Shown: positions 46,473-55,231, counted from the first letter of the stretch. The stretch: 64,000 nucleotides of DNA from Gemmatimonadota bacterium (GCA_016704465.1 JADJAD010000004.1:62001-126000); one strand, 5' to 3'. Notes: generated from the sequence alone by a model not told the origin. Program-made: numbers and translations.

Positions 46473-47408
46473 GTGCGCACCATCCCGGTCGCCCGACGCC
46501 CCAACAAGGTGGCGTCCAGCGAATTCTCCACCGCTCCGGGGGTCGACCGCTCCTTTCGCGCCTTCCTCGACGCCCTCCCAGACATCCTCGTCGCCCGCGA
46601 CTTCCGGCGCGTGGTCGCGGCAATCGTCGCCGCCCATCGATCGGGGCGCGCCATCGTGGCCATGCTGGGAGGCCACGTGGTGAAGACAGGCCTCGCCCCG
46701 GTCCTTATCGACCTGATGCGCCGCGGCGCCATCACCCACGTCGCGATGAACGGATCGGCCGCGATCCACGACTACGAGATGGCCCGCTTCGGCGCCACGT
46801 CGGAAGATGTCGCCGCCGGGCTGCGCGATGGCACCTTCGGCATGGCCGAGGAAACCGGGCGCTCGCTCAATGACGCGTTCGTGCGCGGGCAGCAGGAGGG
46901 ATGGGGCATGGGCGAGTCGGTCGGCCGCCTGCTGCACGAGGCCGATGACCTCGCCCACCCCGAGCTGTCGGTGCTGTACTCGGCCCGAGGACTCGGGGTC
47001 ACCGCCACGGTGCATGCGGCGCTCGGCGCGGAGATCATTCACCAGCACCCGGCCGCGAACGGCGCAGCCATCGGCGACACCAGCCACCGGGATTTCCGGC
47101 GCCTCGCCGCCGCGCTCCCGGCCCTGCACGACGGTGGGGTCGTCCTCAACCTCGGCAGCGCCGTGATCATGCCCGAGGTATTTCTCAAGGCGCTGACCAT
47201 CGCCCGCAACCTGCACGCGGGACGCCCCACGCACTTCACCACCTGCGACCTCGACATGCAACGCCACTATCGGCCACGCATGAACGTCGTGCAGCGACCG
47301 GTGCTGACCGGCGGGCAGGGCTTCGAGATCACCGGGCACCACGAGATCATGGTACCGCTGCTGGCGTGGGCGGTCGCCGAGGCGCTGGACGACGAGGCGG
47401 CGATCTAG
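46473..47408 (+). CDS. Deoxyhypusine-synthase-like protein, function unassigned
   Basis: A 311-residue soluble protein. Features are AIVAMLGGHVVKTGLAPVLIDLMRRG, THVAMNGSAAIHDYEMARFGATSEDVAAGLRDGTFGM, VTATVHAALGAEIIHQHPAANGAAIGD, GGVVLNLGSAVIMPEVFLKAL and HHEIMVPLLAWAVAEAL. This resembles a family sometimes labelled deoxyhypusine-synthase-like: a Rossmann-type fold with a GGH and a conserved HPA loop. Bacteria lack eIF5A, so the substrate must differ; a related role in polyamine or NAD chemistry would be speculation. It starts at a GTG and is separated from the DUF3108 gene by 35 bases, in the same direction. Confidence 0.5.
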   Translation: MRTIPVARRPNKVASSEFSTAPGVDRSFRAFLDALPDILVARDFRRVVAAIVAAHRSGRAIVAMLGGHVVKTGLAPVLIDLMRRGAITHVAMNGSAAIHDYEMARFGATSEDVAAGLRDGTFGMAEETGRSLNDAFVRGQQEGWGMGESVGRLLHEADDLAHPELSVLYSARGLGVTATVHAALGAEIIHQHPAANGAAIGDTSHRDFRRLAAALPALHDGGVVLNLGSAVIMPEVFLKALTIARNLHAGRPTHFTTCDLDMQRHYRPRMNVVQRPVLTGGQGFEITGHHEIMVPLLAWAVAEALDDEAAI

Positions 47409-47447
47409 GCGACCGCCTCCTCGTGGCCCGCCGGCCCGCCGGCTCGC

Positions 47448-49013
47448 CTACTGCGTCGCCGTCGGCTTCGGCCGCGTCGCCCGGTTGCCTAACGCGACTC
47501 CCGTCTGGTACATCAGGCGCCCGATGCGTGCCATCTTGTCGTAGTCGATCAGCGCCGCCTCGTCGCTCACCTGGTGATACTGCGGGTGCAGCCCGGTGGT
47601 GAAGAAGACGATCGGGATCCCCTTCTTCGCATAGTTGAAGTGGTCGCTGCGATAGTAGATGCGCTCGGGGTGCGTCGTGGTGTCCCACACGCGGTCGAAG
47701 GTGAACGGGCGCGTCGAGGCCGCATTCACCGAATCGACCACCGTGCCGAGCACGGCACTTTGCCCGTTGGGCGCCGCCCCCGGTCCAACGATATACAGCG
47801 AGTCCGCGCTGTTGCGCCCGATCATGTCGGCGTTGAGCTGCGCCACGATCGAGTCGAGCGGGACGGTCGGGTTCTCGGCGAAGATCTCGGAACCGAACAG
47901 CCCCTTCTCCTCACCGACGTGCCAGACGAACAGCAGGGAACGCCGGGGCTTGGGCCCCTCGGCGAACGCCCGTGCGATCGCCAGCAACGTCACCGTCCCC
48001 GAGCCGTCATCGTCAGCTCCGTTGGCGATCGAGTCGCCGTTGACCGCCTGCTGGATCCCGACATGGTCGTAATGCGCCCCGTAGGCGACGTACGTCTGGC
48101 GTAGCGCTGGGTCGGCACCACGCACGATGCCCACGACGTTGTAGCCGTTGAACGACGTCGACGCCACGCGCACCGACGCCATGAATCGTGTCCCGGCAGA
48201 CGCAGTCGACGCGTCGGACGGCCAGCCGCGCGGTACCAGTGGCGACCCATTCGTCAGGCGCCCGACGGCGACCATCGGCAGGACGCGAGGCGCCTCTCCG
48301 GCCGCCGCTCCCTTCGCCAGTTCGATCTGTGAGGTAGAGAACTGCCCAGCGGCCATGCCGAACAACGAATCCGGGAGCAGCAGGACCACCGCCGCCGGGC
48401 CGCGTCCGATCGCGGCTCCCAGTCGTGAAAACAGTGCGTCCGGGCTCTCCATCGCCGTGCGTTTGGCCTCCTCGACTTCGGGCGGCACCAGGCCGGCAAT
48501 CACGACAACCTTGCCCTTCACGTCGAGCCCCTTGTAGTCGTCGCGCCCGAGTGACGCGTCGACCACGCCATAGCCGGCGTAGACCACCTCGGCGTCGGCC
48601 GCAAGCTTGGGCAGCGGCGCTCCGGGACCGAGCGCGGTCAGCACAGCAAGGTCGCGGCCGAGCTGCCACGACGTCCGTCCGGTCGGCGTCTGGACGACGA
48701 TGGAGTCGGCCGACACCATCGTGCGACGCATCGGCACGCGGTGGAAGTAGCCACTGTCGCCCCCGGGCTCGAGGCCAAGTGTCGCCAGCCGCCGCGCCAG
48801 CCAGGCCGCCGCGCGATCGGCATCCGGTGTTCCGGTCTCGCGCCCACGGAACGAGTCGGCCGCGAAGGCGAACAGGTCCGTGCGCATCTCGGCAGCGGTC
48901 GGTTCCACGCGCGATGGCGTGACCGAAGCTGGGCTCCCGACCGGGGCCGCCGACTGGCACGCGGCCAGTGACAGGGAGAGTGCTACCGCCACCAAGAGGC
49001 GAGTTCGTATCAT
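47448..49013 (-). CDS. M28 zinc aminopeptidase lipoprotein
   Basis: A 521-residue lipoprotein (lipobox at Cys19, LAACQS). A PA-type insertion domain lies at about 140-260 and the M28 catalytic domain at about 280-515. Zinc ligands are His in GAHYDHVG, Asp in NGADDDGSG, Glu in HVGEEKGLFGS, Asp in LNADMIGRN and His in HPQYHQVSDEA. The general base Glu is in GEEKG. The complete set indicates an active aminopeptidase acting outside the inner membrane. This M28-with-PA architecture is common in Bacteroidetes and Gemmatimonadota. It is convergent with the deoxyhypusine-synthase-like gene, with 39 bases between them. Confidence 0.93.
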   Translation of the reverse strand: MIRTRLLVAVALSLSLAACQSAAPVGSPASVTPSRVEPTAAEMRTDLFAFAADSFRGRETGTPDADRAAAWLARRLATLGLEPGGDSGYFHRVPMRRTMVSADSIVVQTPTGRTSWQLGRDLAVLTALGPGAPLPKLAADAEVVYAGYGVVDASLGRDDYKGLDVKGKVVVIAGLVPPEVEEAKRTAMESPDALFSRLGAAIGRGPAAVVLLLPDSLFGMAAGQFSTSQIELAKGAAAGEAPRVLPMVAVGRLTNGSPLVPRGWPSDASTASAGTRFMASVRVASTSFNGYNVVGIVRGADPALRQTYVAYGAHYDHVGIQQAVNGDSIANGADDDGSGTVTLLAIARAFAEGPKPRRSLLFVWHVGEEKGLFGSEIFAENPTVPLDSIVAQLNADMIGRNSADSLYIVGPGAAPNGQSAVLGTVVDSVNAASTRPFTFDRVWDTTTHPERIYYRSDHFNYAKKGIPIVFFTTGLHPQYHQVSDEAALIDYDKMARIGRLMYQTGVALGNRATRPKPTATQ

Positions 49014-49078
49014 GTCGGAGAGTGGTTAGGCTGTGAAGGCGCGGGCCGTCGTGCGGCGACGCCCGATCCGATCCCGCG

Positions 49079-49107
49079 CTCGAAGTCTCGCGTTCGAAGT
49101 CTCGCGT
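49079..49107. repeat. Direct repeat of 14 bases
   Basis: TCGAAGTCTCGCG occurs twice back to back (gctcgaagtctcgcgttcgaagtctcgcg). It lies between the M28 gene and the terminator of the small membrane gene. A simple duplication; function unknown. Confidence 0.6.
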
Positions 49108-49120
49108 CCCGCATGTGAAG

Positions 49121-49144
49121 AAGCCGGGCAGCTGTGCCCGGCTT
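49121..49144 (-). terminator. Intrinsic terminator of the 49189 gene
   Basis: AAGCCGGGCA pairs perfectly with TGCCCGGCTT across a GCTG loop. It lies 45 bases beyond the stop of the minus-strand membrane protein gene and is followed on that strand by CTTCTTC. Confidence 0.75.
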
Positions 49145-49188
49145 GCGTCCACGCCTCAGTGTACGACCCGACGATCGTCCGTGAAGAC

Positions 49189-49416
49189 TCAGACGCTGCC
49201 TGCCCCTGACCACCGTTCGCGAAGTCGGCGCGCGGTATCCGGGCTCACGACGCGAAGAACGAGGTAGATGATCGCGCCGAAGATGGCGATCTTCACGGCG
49301 AGGGCCAGCAGACCGACGAGCAGAACGAAAAAGACGCCGAAGACACCGAAGAACAGCTTGAGAAGAAAGAGCCCGCCGATGGCGAACAGCCCGATCATGA
49401 GAATGGTGCGAAGCAT
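49189..49416 (-). CDS. Small membrane protein
   Basis: A 75-residue protein with two long hydrophobic helices (TILMIGLFAIGGLFLLKLFFGVFGVFFVLL and LLALAVKIAIFGAIIYLVLRVV), a short cytoplasmic tail PDTARRLRERWSGAG, and no other features. The start at 49416 is supported by GGAG nine bases upstream; an in-frame ATG at 49431 lacks this. It ends at a strong hairpin terminator, suggesting a monocistronic transcript. Function unknown; small hydrophobic proteins of this kind are often stress-related. Confidence 0.65.
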   Translation of the reverse strand: MLRTILMIGLFAIGGLFLLKLFFGVFGVFFVLLVGLLALAVKIAIFGAIIYLVLRVVSPDTARRLRERWSGAGSV

Positions 49417-49533
49417 TGAGTCGTGCTCCAATTCGAGGTCTGCCCTTCCTACGCCCGGTCGACCGCGGAAGTTTCATGCCGTTGGGCCTGACGCGAGCGT
49501 CGGTACTCTGTGGAATCTCGCGAGCGGCACCGC

Positions 49534-50652
49534 ATGACGTCCAGTGACATTGCCGACGTCGTCGTGCTCGGTGACGGCCTGGTCGGGCTATCGTGCGCCC
49601 GCGCCGTCGCTGCCCGGGGCCATTCCTGCGTGCTCGTGGGCCGACACCGGATCGGCGCAGCCTCAGGCGCCGCAGCCGGCCTGATCGCCCCCACGGTCGA
49701 TCCAGCGCGCGGCGCGGCCCTCGCCTTCACCGTCGCGGCCCGCGACCGCTACGCCTCGTTCCTCGACGAGCTGCGCGGCGCAACCGGACACGACGTCCCT
49801 CTCGCCCTCGATGGCATCCTGCGCCTCCCCAAGGACGAGCGAGACGTGCGCGCGATGGCCGGCGACGACACCGCCGCGTCGCGCTGGCTGTCGTCCGACG
49901 ACGTCGCCGCCCTCGAACCGGCGCTGCTGGCCCCGTTCGGGGCACGATTCCATCCCCGCGACGCTCGGGTGGACAACCGGCGCCTCCTGCAAGCCCTGAA
50001 CGCCGCCATCGCGTTGGCCGACCTTCCGCGCGTCGAGGCCGACGCGGTGCGTCTGGAAATGGCCGACGTGCACGCCACCGTCGAACTCGACTCGGGACGG
50101 CGCATCCGCACCGCCCACGTCGTGGTCGCGACCGGCGCGTGGGCACCCTACCTCAACGGGCTTCCCCGCCCCCTCCCCGTGCGTCCGTTGCGCGGCCAGA
50201 TGATGGCGCTCGCGACACCGACGCACCTCCCGCATCCGCTCACGCGCCCGGTCTTCGGGCACGGCGGCTACCTCGTTCCGCGCCCCCTGGAGCAGCAGGT
50301 TCTGGTGGGAAGCACCAGCGAGACGGTCGGTTTCACGACCGGTACGACCGATGCCGCTCTGGCTGGCTTCCGACGCCTGGCGGGTCGCCTGGTGCCCGCG
50401 CTCGCCCGTGCCGACGAGGCCAGGTCGTGGTCCGGCTTCCGACCCATGACCCTCGACGGCCTTCCCATCATCGGCCTCGATCCCGAAGCCCCGGCCCTCG
50501 TCTACGCCTGCGGTCACTCCCGAAATGGAATCCTGCTCGCCCCGCTCACCGGCGACGTCGTTGCGGCCCTGATCTCGGGCGACCCGCCCTCGCACGACCT
50601 GACCCCATTCTCGCCGTCCCGCTTCGTGCCCCAGACTCGCGCACTCTCGTAA
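49534..50652 (+). CDS. FAD-dependent amine/glycine oxidase, ThiO/DadA type
   Basis: A 372-residue DAO-family flavoprotein. The Rossmann motif VVVLGDGLVGLSCARAVAARG departs slightly from GxGxxG (GDGLVG). The segment GRHRIGAASGAAAGLIAPT follows, then VVVATGAWAPYL, then RPLRGQMMAL and GGYLVPRPLEQQVLVGSTSE. The end motif SGFRPMTLDGLPIIGLDPEAPALVYACGHSRNGILLAPLTG places it among glycine oxidase (ThiO), DadA and related deaminating oxidases. The substrate is probably an amino acid or amine. A -10-like TACTCT (49504) with a weak -35 lies before it. It is 135 bases from lipA and likely a separate transcript. Confidence 0.85.
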   Translation: MTSSDIADVVVLGDGLVGLSCARAVAARGHSCVLVGRHRIGAASGAAAGLIAPTVDPARGAALAFTVAARDRYASFLDELRGATGHDVPLALDGILRLPKDERDVRAMAGDDTAASRWLSSDDVAALEPALLAPFGARFHPRDARVDNRRLLQALNAAIALADLPRVEADAVRLEMADVHATVELDSGRRIRTAHVVVATGAWAPYLNGLPRPLPVRPLRGQMMALATPTHLPHPLTRPVFGHGGYLVPRPLEQQVLVGSTSETVGFTTGTTDAALAGFRRLAGRLVPALARADEARSWSGFRPMTLDGLPIIGLDPEAPALVYACGHSRNGILLAPLTGDVVAALISGDPPSHDLTPFSPSRFVPQTRALS

Positions 50653-50684
50653 CCGTCCTGACGCGCCAGGGCGGTTATGAGAGG

Positions 50685-50714
50685 TTGGCTCGCGCACGCA
50701 CTGGGGGGTAGATT
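50685..50714 (+). promoter_or_regulatory. Promoter of the lipA-pdhABC operon
   Basis: TTGGCT (50685-50690), an 18-base spacer and TAGATT (50709-50714), about 70 bases before the lipA ATG. The -35 matches four of six consensus positions, the -10 five of six with the TAGATT pattern seen elsewhere in the window. Confidence 0.5.
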
Positions 50715-50786
50715 GCTCGCCTGTCGCCGCGGATCGGAGGCGTCGTCCCGACGCGTCCATTCGCAGGCCGAGCATCAGTCATCGAC

Positions 50787-51695
50787 ATGTCGGATACGCT
50801 GTACCAGATCATGGGGCGGCACCGCGCAGAACCGCTCCCCGAGCGCAAGCCCTCGTGGCTCCGGGTCAAGGCCCCAGGCGGCGAGAACTACGCGCGGCTC
50901 AAGGGTCTCATGAAGGAGCTCGACCTCCACACGGTGTGCGAGGAAGCCCACTGTCCCAACGTCGGCGAGTGCTGGCAGCACGGCACGGCCACCTTCATGA
51001 TCCTCGGCGACGTCTGCACGCGGAACTGCGGGTATTGCGCCGTCTCGCACGGACGCCCGCCGAAGTACGACGTCGGCGAACCCGCTCGCGTGGCGTCGGC
51101 CATCGCGCAGATGCAGCTGCAGCACGCGGTCATCACCTCGGTCGACCGCGATGACCTTCCCGACTTCGGCGCCTGGATCTTCGCCGAGACGATTCGGCAG
51201 ATCCACGAGCAGCTCCCAGGCTGCTCGGTCGAGGTGCTCGTCCCGGACTTCCAGGGGAAGGAGGACTCGATTCGCGCCGTGCTCGACGCCGGTCCCGAGA
51301 TCTACAACCACAACACCGAAACCGTCCCTCGACTCTACAAGCGCGCCCGTCCCGGTGGCCGCTACGAACGAGTGATGCAGATCTTCCGCTTCGCCAAGCA
51401 AGTCGCCCCGCACATTCCCACGAAGACGGGGATGATGGTCGGCCTCGGGGAGACAAAGGAGGAACTGGTCGCGGTCATGCACGACCTGCGCGCCGTGGAC
51501 GTCGACATCCTCACCTTGGGCCAATACCTGCGACCGTCCGACGACCATCTTCCGCTCGACCGGTACTACACCCCCGAGGAGTTCCGCGCGCTGCGCGATA
51601 TCGGGATGGGGCTTGGATTCCGACACGTGGAAGCCGGCCCCCTGGTGCGCTCGAGCTACCATGCGTGGGAGCAGGTGCAGGCTGCTGGCGTGTAG
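50787..51695 (+). CDS. lipA: Lipoyl synthase
   Basis: A 302-residue radical-SAM enzyme that inserts two sulfurs into octanoyl groups on GcvH and E2 proteins. The auxiliary cluster ligands are Cys51, Cys56 and Cys62 in CEEAHCPNVGEC. The radical-SAM cluster is CTRNCGYC (Cys77, 81, 84). The C-terminal RSSYHAWE provides the Ser ligand of the auxiliary cluster. All key residues are present. It heads the lipA-pdhA-pdhB-pdhC gene run, giving modification enzyme and substrate from one region; a hairpin at 51709 may reduce read-through. Confidence 0.96.
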   Translation: MSDTLYQIMGRHRAEPLPERKPSWLRVKAPGGENYARLKGLMKELDLHTVCEEAHCPNVGECWQHGTATFMILGDVCTRNCGYCAVSHGRPPKYDVGEPARVASAIAQMQLQHAVITSVDRDDLPDFGAWIFAETIRQIHEQLPGCSVEVLVPDFQGKEDSIRAVLDAGPEIYNHNTETVPRLYKRARPGGRYERVMQIFRFAKQVAPHIPTKTGMMVGLGETKEELVAVMHDLRAVDVDILTLGQYLRPSDDHLPLDRYYTPEEFRALRDIGMGLGFRHVEAGPLVRSSYHAWEQVQAAGV

Positions 51696-51708
51696 TGCTC
51701 GGCGCGTT

Positions 51709-51738
51709 GGCGTCGCCAGTCCCCCGACTGGCGACGCC
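51709..51738 (+). terminator. Hairpin after lipA
   Basis: GGCGTCGCCAGT and ACTGGCGACGCC, a perfect 12-bp stem with a six-base loop CCCCCG. It starts 13 bases after the lipA stop. There is no T-run, so it is either a weak terminator or an mRNA-stabilising structure between lipA and pdhA. Confidence 0.5.
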
Positions 51739-51891
51739 GACGGGAGGAGCAAGGACCGATCGAGCAGGACCGTTCACCCGGACGCGCGCTCCGCTAGGGG
51801 GCGCGCTACCATCCCAGGAGATCACACCCGAGCGCGCCAGAGCGTGTGCCTCGGTCACGGGGTGCCCCTCAGGCGCCCGACCCTCTCTGCC

Positions 51892-52911
51892 ATGGCCAAG
51901 AAGAAGACGCCGCCTCGTTCCGAACCGTCGTTCGGCGAGACAGACGCGCCGACGCGCGCCTCCCTCCTCCACTCCATGCTCCTCCAGCGCCGCTTCGAAG
52001 AGCGCTGCGCAGAGGCGTACGCGCTCGGCCGTATCGGCGGGTTCTGCCACCTGTATATCGGGCAGGAAGCCTGCGGCACCGGCGCCATCTCGCTGTTGCG
52101 CGACGACGACTACGTCATCACCACCTACCGCGACCACGGGCAGGCGCTGGCCCGCGGCCTGACCCCGCGCGCGGTGATGTCCGAGTTATTCGGGCGCAGC
52201 GACGGATGCTCTCGCGGAAAGGGGGGGTCGATGCACCTGTTCGATCGGAACACCAACTTCCTGGGGGGACACGGGATCGTCGGCGGACATGTGCCGATCG
52301 CCACCGGCGTCGGCTTCGCGATCAAGTATCGCGGCACCGACCAGGTCATCCTGTGCTTCATGGGCGAATCGGTGGTGAACACCGGCGCGTTCCATGAGGC
52401 CCTGAACATGGCCGCGCTGTGGAAGCTCCCCGTCGTGTACATCATCGAGAACAACCGGTACGGGATGGGCACGGCGCTGGAGCGCGCCTCGGCCATCCAC
52501 GACATCTACCAACGCGGTGCAGCCTACGACATGCCTCGCGCCCAGGTCGACGGGCAGGACGTGCTGATGGTCCGGGCCGCGGTCGCCGAAGCGATCCACC
52601 GCGCGCGCACCCAGTCGATCCCCACGCTGCTCGAGGTCCGGACGTACCGCTTCATGGGGCACTCCATGTCCGACGCGGTGAGCGGCACGTATCGCACCAA
52701 GCAGGAGCTCGAGGAGTACATGAAGCGAGATCCCATCCACGTGCTGCGGGCACACATGGAGGAACGCGGCGAGATCGACGACGCCGGCATGACGGCGCTG
52801 GACGAGGAGATCAAGGCGGTGGTGCAGGATGCGTGGGACTTCGCCGAGGCGAGCCCCGAGCCCGCGCTCGAGAGCCTGTGGGAAGACGTGATGGTGGAGA
52901 CGACGACATGA
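51892..52911 (+). CDS. pdhA: Pyruvate dehydrogenase E1 alpha subunit
   Basis: A 339-residue thiamine-diphosphate enzyme subunit that decarboxylates pyruvate with PdhB. The family signature includes LLQRRFEERCAEAYALGRIGGFCHLYIGQEA, YRDHGQALARG, GRSDGCSRGKGGSMHLF, the TPP-binding GESVVNTGAFHEALNMAALWKLPVVYIIENNRYGMGT and the phosphorylation-loop region YRFMGHSMSDAVSGTYRTKQE. The mixture points to E1p-alpha of the pyruvate complex rather than branched-chain E1. The ATG at 51892 is preceded by a poor ribosome-binding site. Its stop overlaps the pdhB start. Confidence 0.95.
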   Translation: MAKKKTPPRSEPSFGETDAPTRASLLHSMLLQRRFEERCAEAYALGRIGGFCHLYIGQEACGTGAISLLRDDDYVITTYRDHGQALARGLTPRAVMSELFGRSDGCSRGKGGSMHLFDRNTNFLGGHGIVGGHVPIATGVGFAIKYRGTDQVILCFMGESVVNTGAFHEALNMAALWKLPVVYIIENNRYGMGTALERASAIHDIYQRGAAYDMPRAQVDGQDVLMVRAAVAEAIHRARTQSIPTLLEVRTYRFMGHSMSDAVSGTYRTKQELEEYMKRDPIHVLRAHMEERGEIDDAGMTALDEEIKAVVQDAWDFAEASPEPALESLWEDVMVETTT

Positions 52912-53894
52912 GCGTGATCACGTACCGCGACGCCCTGAACCAGGCGCTTCGCGAGGAGATGCAGCGCGACGACCGCGTCTTCCTGATGGGCGAGGAAGTG
53001 GCCGTGTATCAGGGCGCCTACAAGGTGTCGAAAGGGCTGCTGCAGGAGTTTGGCGAGATGCGGGTCGTGGACACGCCGATCACCGAGTTGGGCTTCGCCG
53101 GCGTGGGCGTCGGAGCGGCGATGGTCGGGCTGCGCCCGGTGATCGAGTTCATGACGTGGAACTTCGCGCTGCTCGCGATCGACCAGGTCGTGAACGCGGC
53201 GGCCAAGATGCTGTACATGTCGGGGGGACAGTACCCGATGCCGATGGTCTTCCGCGGCCCGAACGGGGCGGCGTTGCAGCTCGCGGCGCAGCACTCGCAG
53301 GCCTGGGAATCGTGGCTCGCCCACATCCCGGGACTCAAGGTCATCACCCCGGCGACCCCGTACGACGCGAAGGGCATGCTCAAGGCCGCCATTCGCGACG
53401 ACAACCCGGTCGTCGTGCTGGAAGGCGAGATGCTCTACAACACGAAGGGCGAGGTCCCGGATGGCGACTACATCGTCCCCATTGGCAAGGCCGAGGTGAA
53501 GCGCGAGGGTGAGCATTGCACCCTGGTCGCGCACGGCAAGACCGTGCTGATGGCATTGCAGGTGGCCGATGCGCTGGAGAAGGAGGGGATCCGGGTGGAG
53601 GTCGTCGACCTGCGCACGATCCGTCCCATGGACGTGGAGACAATCGCCGCCTCGGTGCGCAAGACCAACCGCGCGGTGGTGCTCGAGGAAGGCTGGGAGG
53701 TGTGCGGGGTCGGGGCGCAGGTCGTGGACTACGTCCAGCGCCACTGCTTCGATCACCTGGATGCCCCGATCCTCCGGGTCCACCAGGAGGACGTCCCGAT
53801 GCCGTACGCCAAGAACCTGGAACGCACCGCCAAGCCCGATGTCGCCAAGACCATCGCGGCCATCCGCCAGGTCATGTACCTCCCCACCGCCTAA
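52908..53894 (+). CDS. pdhB: Pyruvate dehydrogenase E1 beta subunit
   Basis: A 328-residue E1-beta protein. Features are TYRDALNQALREEMQRDDRVFLMGEEVAVYQGAYKVSKGLLQEFG, RVVDTPITELGFAGVGVGAAMVGLRPVIEFMTWNF, then QLAAQHSQAWESWLAHIPGLKVITPATPYDAKG, and VLEEGWEVCGVGAQVVDYVQ near the end. This is the usual E1-beta order and all conserved Glu/His are present. It forms the alpha2beta2 heterotetramer with PdhA. The ATG overlaps the pdhA stop (ATGA); pdhC follows after 12 bases. Confidence 0.95.
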   Translation: MSVITYRDALNQALREEMQRDDRVFLMGEEVAVYQGAYKVSKGLLQEFGEMRVVDTPITELGFAGVGVGAAMVGLRPVIEFMTWNFALLAIDQVVNAAAKMLYMSGGQYPMPMVFRGPNGAALQLAAQHSQAWESWLAHIPGLKVITPATPYDAKGMLKAAIRDDNPVVVLEGEMLYNTKGEVPDGDYIVPIGKAEVKREGEHCTLVAHGKTVLMALQVADALEKEGIRVEVVDLRTIRPMDVETIAASVRKTNRAVVLEEGWEVCGVGAQVVDYVQRHCFDHLDAPILRVHQEDVPMPYAKNLERTAKPDVAKTIAAIRQVMYLPTA

Positions 53895-53906
53895 CGATCC
53901 CCACGC

Positions 53907-55214
53907 ATGGCTACCAAGGTCTTCATGGAGGCCCTCTCTCCCACGATGGAGGAAGGACGCCTCGTCAAGTGGCTGAAGAATGAGGGCGACGCCGTCAAGA
54001 GCGGCGATATTCTCGCCGAAGTCGAGACCGACAAGGCGATCATGGAACTCGTCGCCCGAGGCGACGGAATCCTGCGCCGGCGGCTGACGGGCGACGGCGA
54101 CACCTCACCGGTCGGCTCCATCATCGGCGTGATCGCCGCCGCCGACGAAAACATCGACGCGCTAATCGCCGAGGCCAGCGGCGGCGGCGGCGCGTCCACC
54201 GCAGCGCCCGCCACAGCGGCAGCGCCCGCCACAGCGGCAGCGCCCGCCACAGCGGCAACGCCCGCCACAGCGGCAACGCCCGCCGCAGCGGCAACGCCCG
54301 CATCCCAACCTCCCGTCCCCGTCCCCGTCCCCGGTCCCCGGCCCCCGGCCGCAGACCTCCGTTCGTCACCGCTCGCCCGCCGCATCGCCGCCGAACGCGG
54401 CGTCGAACTCGGCGCCATCCAAGGCTCCGGACCCGGCGGCCGCATCATCAAGCGCGACGTTGAAGCCGCCGCATCGCAACCTCCCGTCTCCCGTCTCCCG
54501 TCTTCCGTCTCCCCCACAGCTGCCAGCGCCGCCGACTATCAAGACCTCCCGCTCTCCCAGATTCGCAAGACGATCGCGCGCCGCCTGGCCGAGTCCATCG
54601 GCCCGATCCCGACGTTCTACCTCACGGCGGAACTCGACATGGAGCGCGTCGCCGAGATGCGCAGCGCGATGGCCGAGCTCGGGGATGGCTTCAAGGTCTC
54701 GTTCAACGACATCATCATCAAGGCGGTCGCGTCGGCGCTGGCCCAACACCCGGAATGCAATGCCCACTGGCAGGGCGATTCCATCCGGCAGTGGCACCGC
54801 GTGCACATCGGCATGGCCGTCGCCATCGACGACGGCCTGATCACGCCGGTCATCTTCGACGCCGATCGCAAGGGACTGCGCCAGCTCGCCGCCGAGTCGC
54901 GTGACCTTGCCAAGCGTGCCCGGGATCGCAAGCTCACGCCTAACGAGTACACCGGGTCCACGTTCTCCATCTCGAACCTGGGCATGTACGGGATCGACCA
55001 GTTCACGGCCATCATCAATCCCCCCGAGGCCGGCATCCTCGCCGTCGGGTCGATCGAGGCCAAGCCGGTCGTCATCGAGGGCGCCGTGTCGGTGCGCCGC
55101 CGCTTGCGCGTCACCCTGAGCTGCGACCATCGCGTGATCGACGGCGCAGCCGGTGCGAGGTTCCTGCAGACGCTGCGGCGATTGATCGAAAATCCCCTTC
55201 TGCTGGTGTACTGA
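53907..55214 (+). CDS. pdhC: Pyruvate dehydrogenase E2, dihydrolipoamide acetyltransferase
   Basis: A 435-residue E2. One lipoyl domain at residues 1-80 (SPTMEEGRLVKWLKNEGDAVKSGD, lipoyl-Lys in VETDKAIMELVARGDG) is followed by a long Ala/Pro/Thr linker. The peripheral-subunit-binding domain comes next (SSPLARRIAAERGVELGAIQGSGPGGRIIKRDV, near 155-190). A second linker leads to the catalytic domain. This holds ETRKTIARRLAESIGPIPTFYLT-like sequence and the active-site DHRVIDGAAGARF (His, Asp). The N-terminal linker is built on 18-bp repeats and both linkers contain the YCCCGTC heptamer element, so the linkers look insertion-prone. Catalytic residues are intact. Confidence 0.95.
   Translation: MATKVFMEALSPTMEEGRLVKWLKNEGDAVKSGDILAEVETDKAIMELVARGDGILRRRLTGDGDTSPVGSIIGVIAAADENIDALIAEASGGGGASTAAPATAAAPATAAAPATAATPATAATPAAAATPASQPPVPVPVPGPRPPAADLRSSPLARRIAAERGVELGAIQGSGPGGRIIKRDVEAAASQPPVSRLPSSVSPTAASAADYQDLPLSQIRKTIARRLAESIGPIPTFYLTAELDMERVAEMRSAMAELGDGFKVSFNDIIIKAVASALAQHPECNAHWQGDSIRQWHRVHIGMAVAIDDGLITPVIFDADRKGLRQLAAESRDLAKRARDRKLTPNEYTGSTFSISNLGMYGIDQFTAIINPPEAGILAVGSIEAKPVVIEGAVSVRRRLRVTLSCDHRVIDGAAGARFLQTLRRLIENPLLLVY
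54204..54300 (+). repeat. 18-bp tandem repeats in the pdhC linker
   Basis: About five units close to GCGCCCGCCACAGCGGCA encode the Ala-Pro-Ala-Thr-Ala-Ala type linker after the lipoyl domain. Since 18 is a multiple of three the frame is kept. Linkers of this kind are normal in E2 proteins, but tandem DNA expansion is a good explanation for the length. Confidence 0.85.
54311..54340 (+). repeat. CCGTCC-type repeat in the pdhC linker
   Basis: TCCCGTCCCCGTCCCCGTCCC with further CCGG-rich sequence. It is preceded by CGCATCCCAACC, almost identical to the sequence before the copy at 54482. It encodes alternating Pro-Val. Confidence 0.7.
54482..54509 (+). repeat. Heptamer repeat inside the second pdhC linker
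   Basis: Three TCCCGTC units and one TTCCGTC unit, the same heptamer that makes up the elements at 23865-23980 and 60573-60671, here within the coding sequence between the subunit-binding and catalytic domains. It encodes a Ser/Pro/Val/Leu-rich linker. The 12 bases before it (ATCGCAACC and context) are nearly the same as before 54311. Confidence 0.8.
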
Positions 55215-55231
55215 ATCACAACCGACGGACA

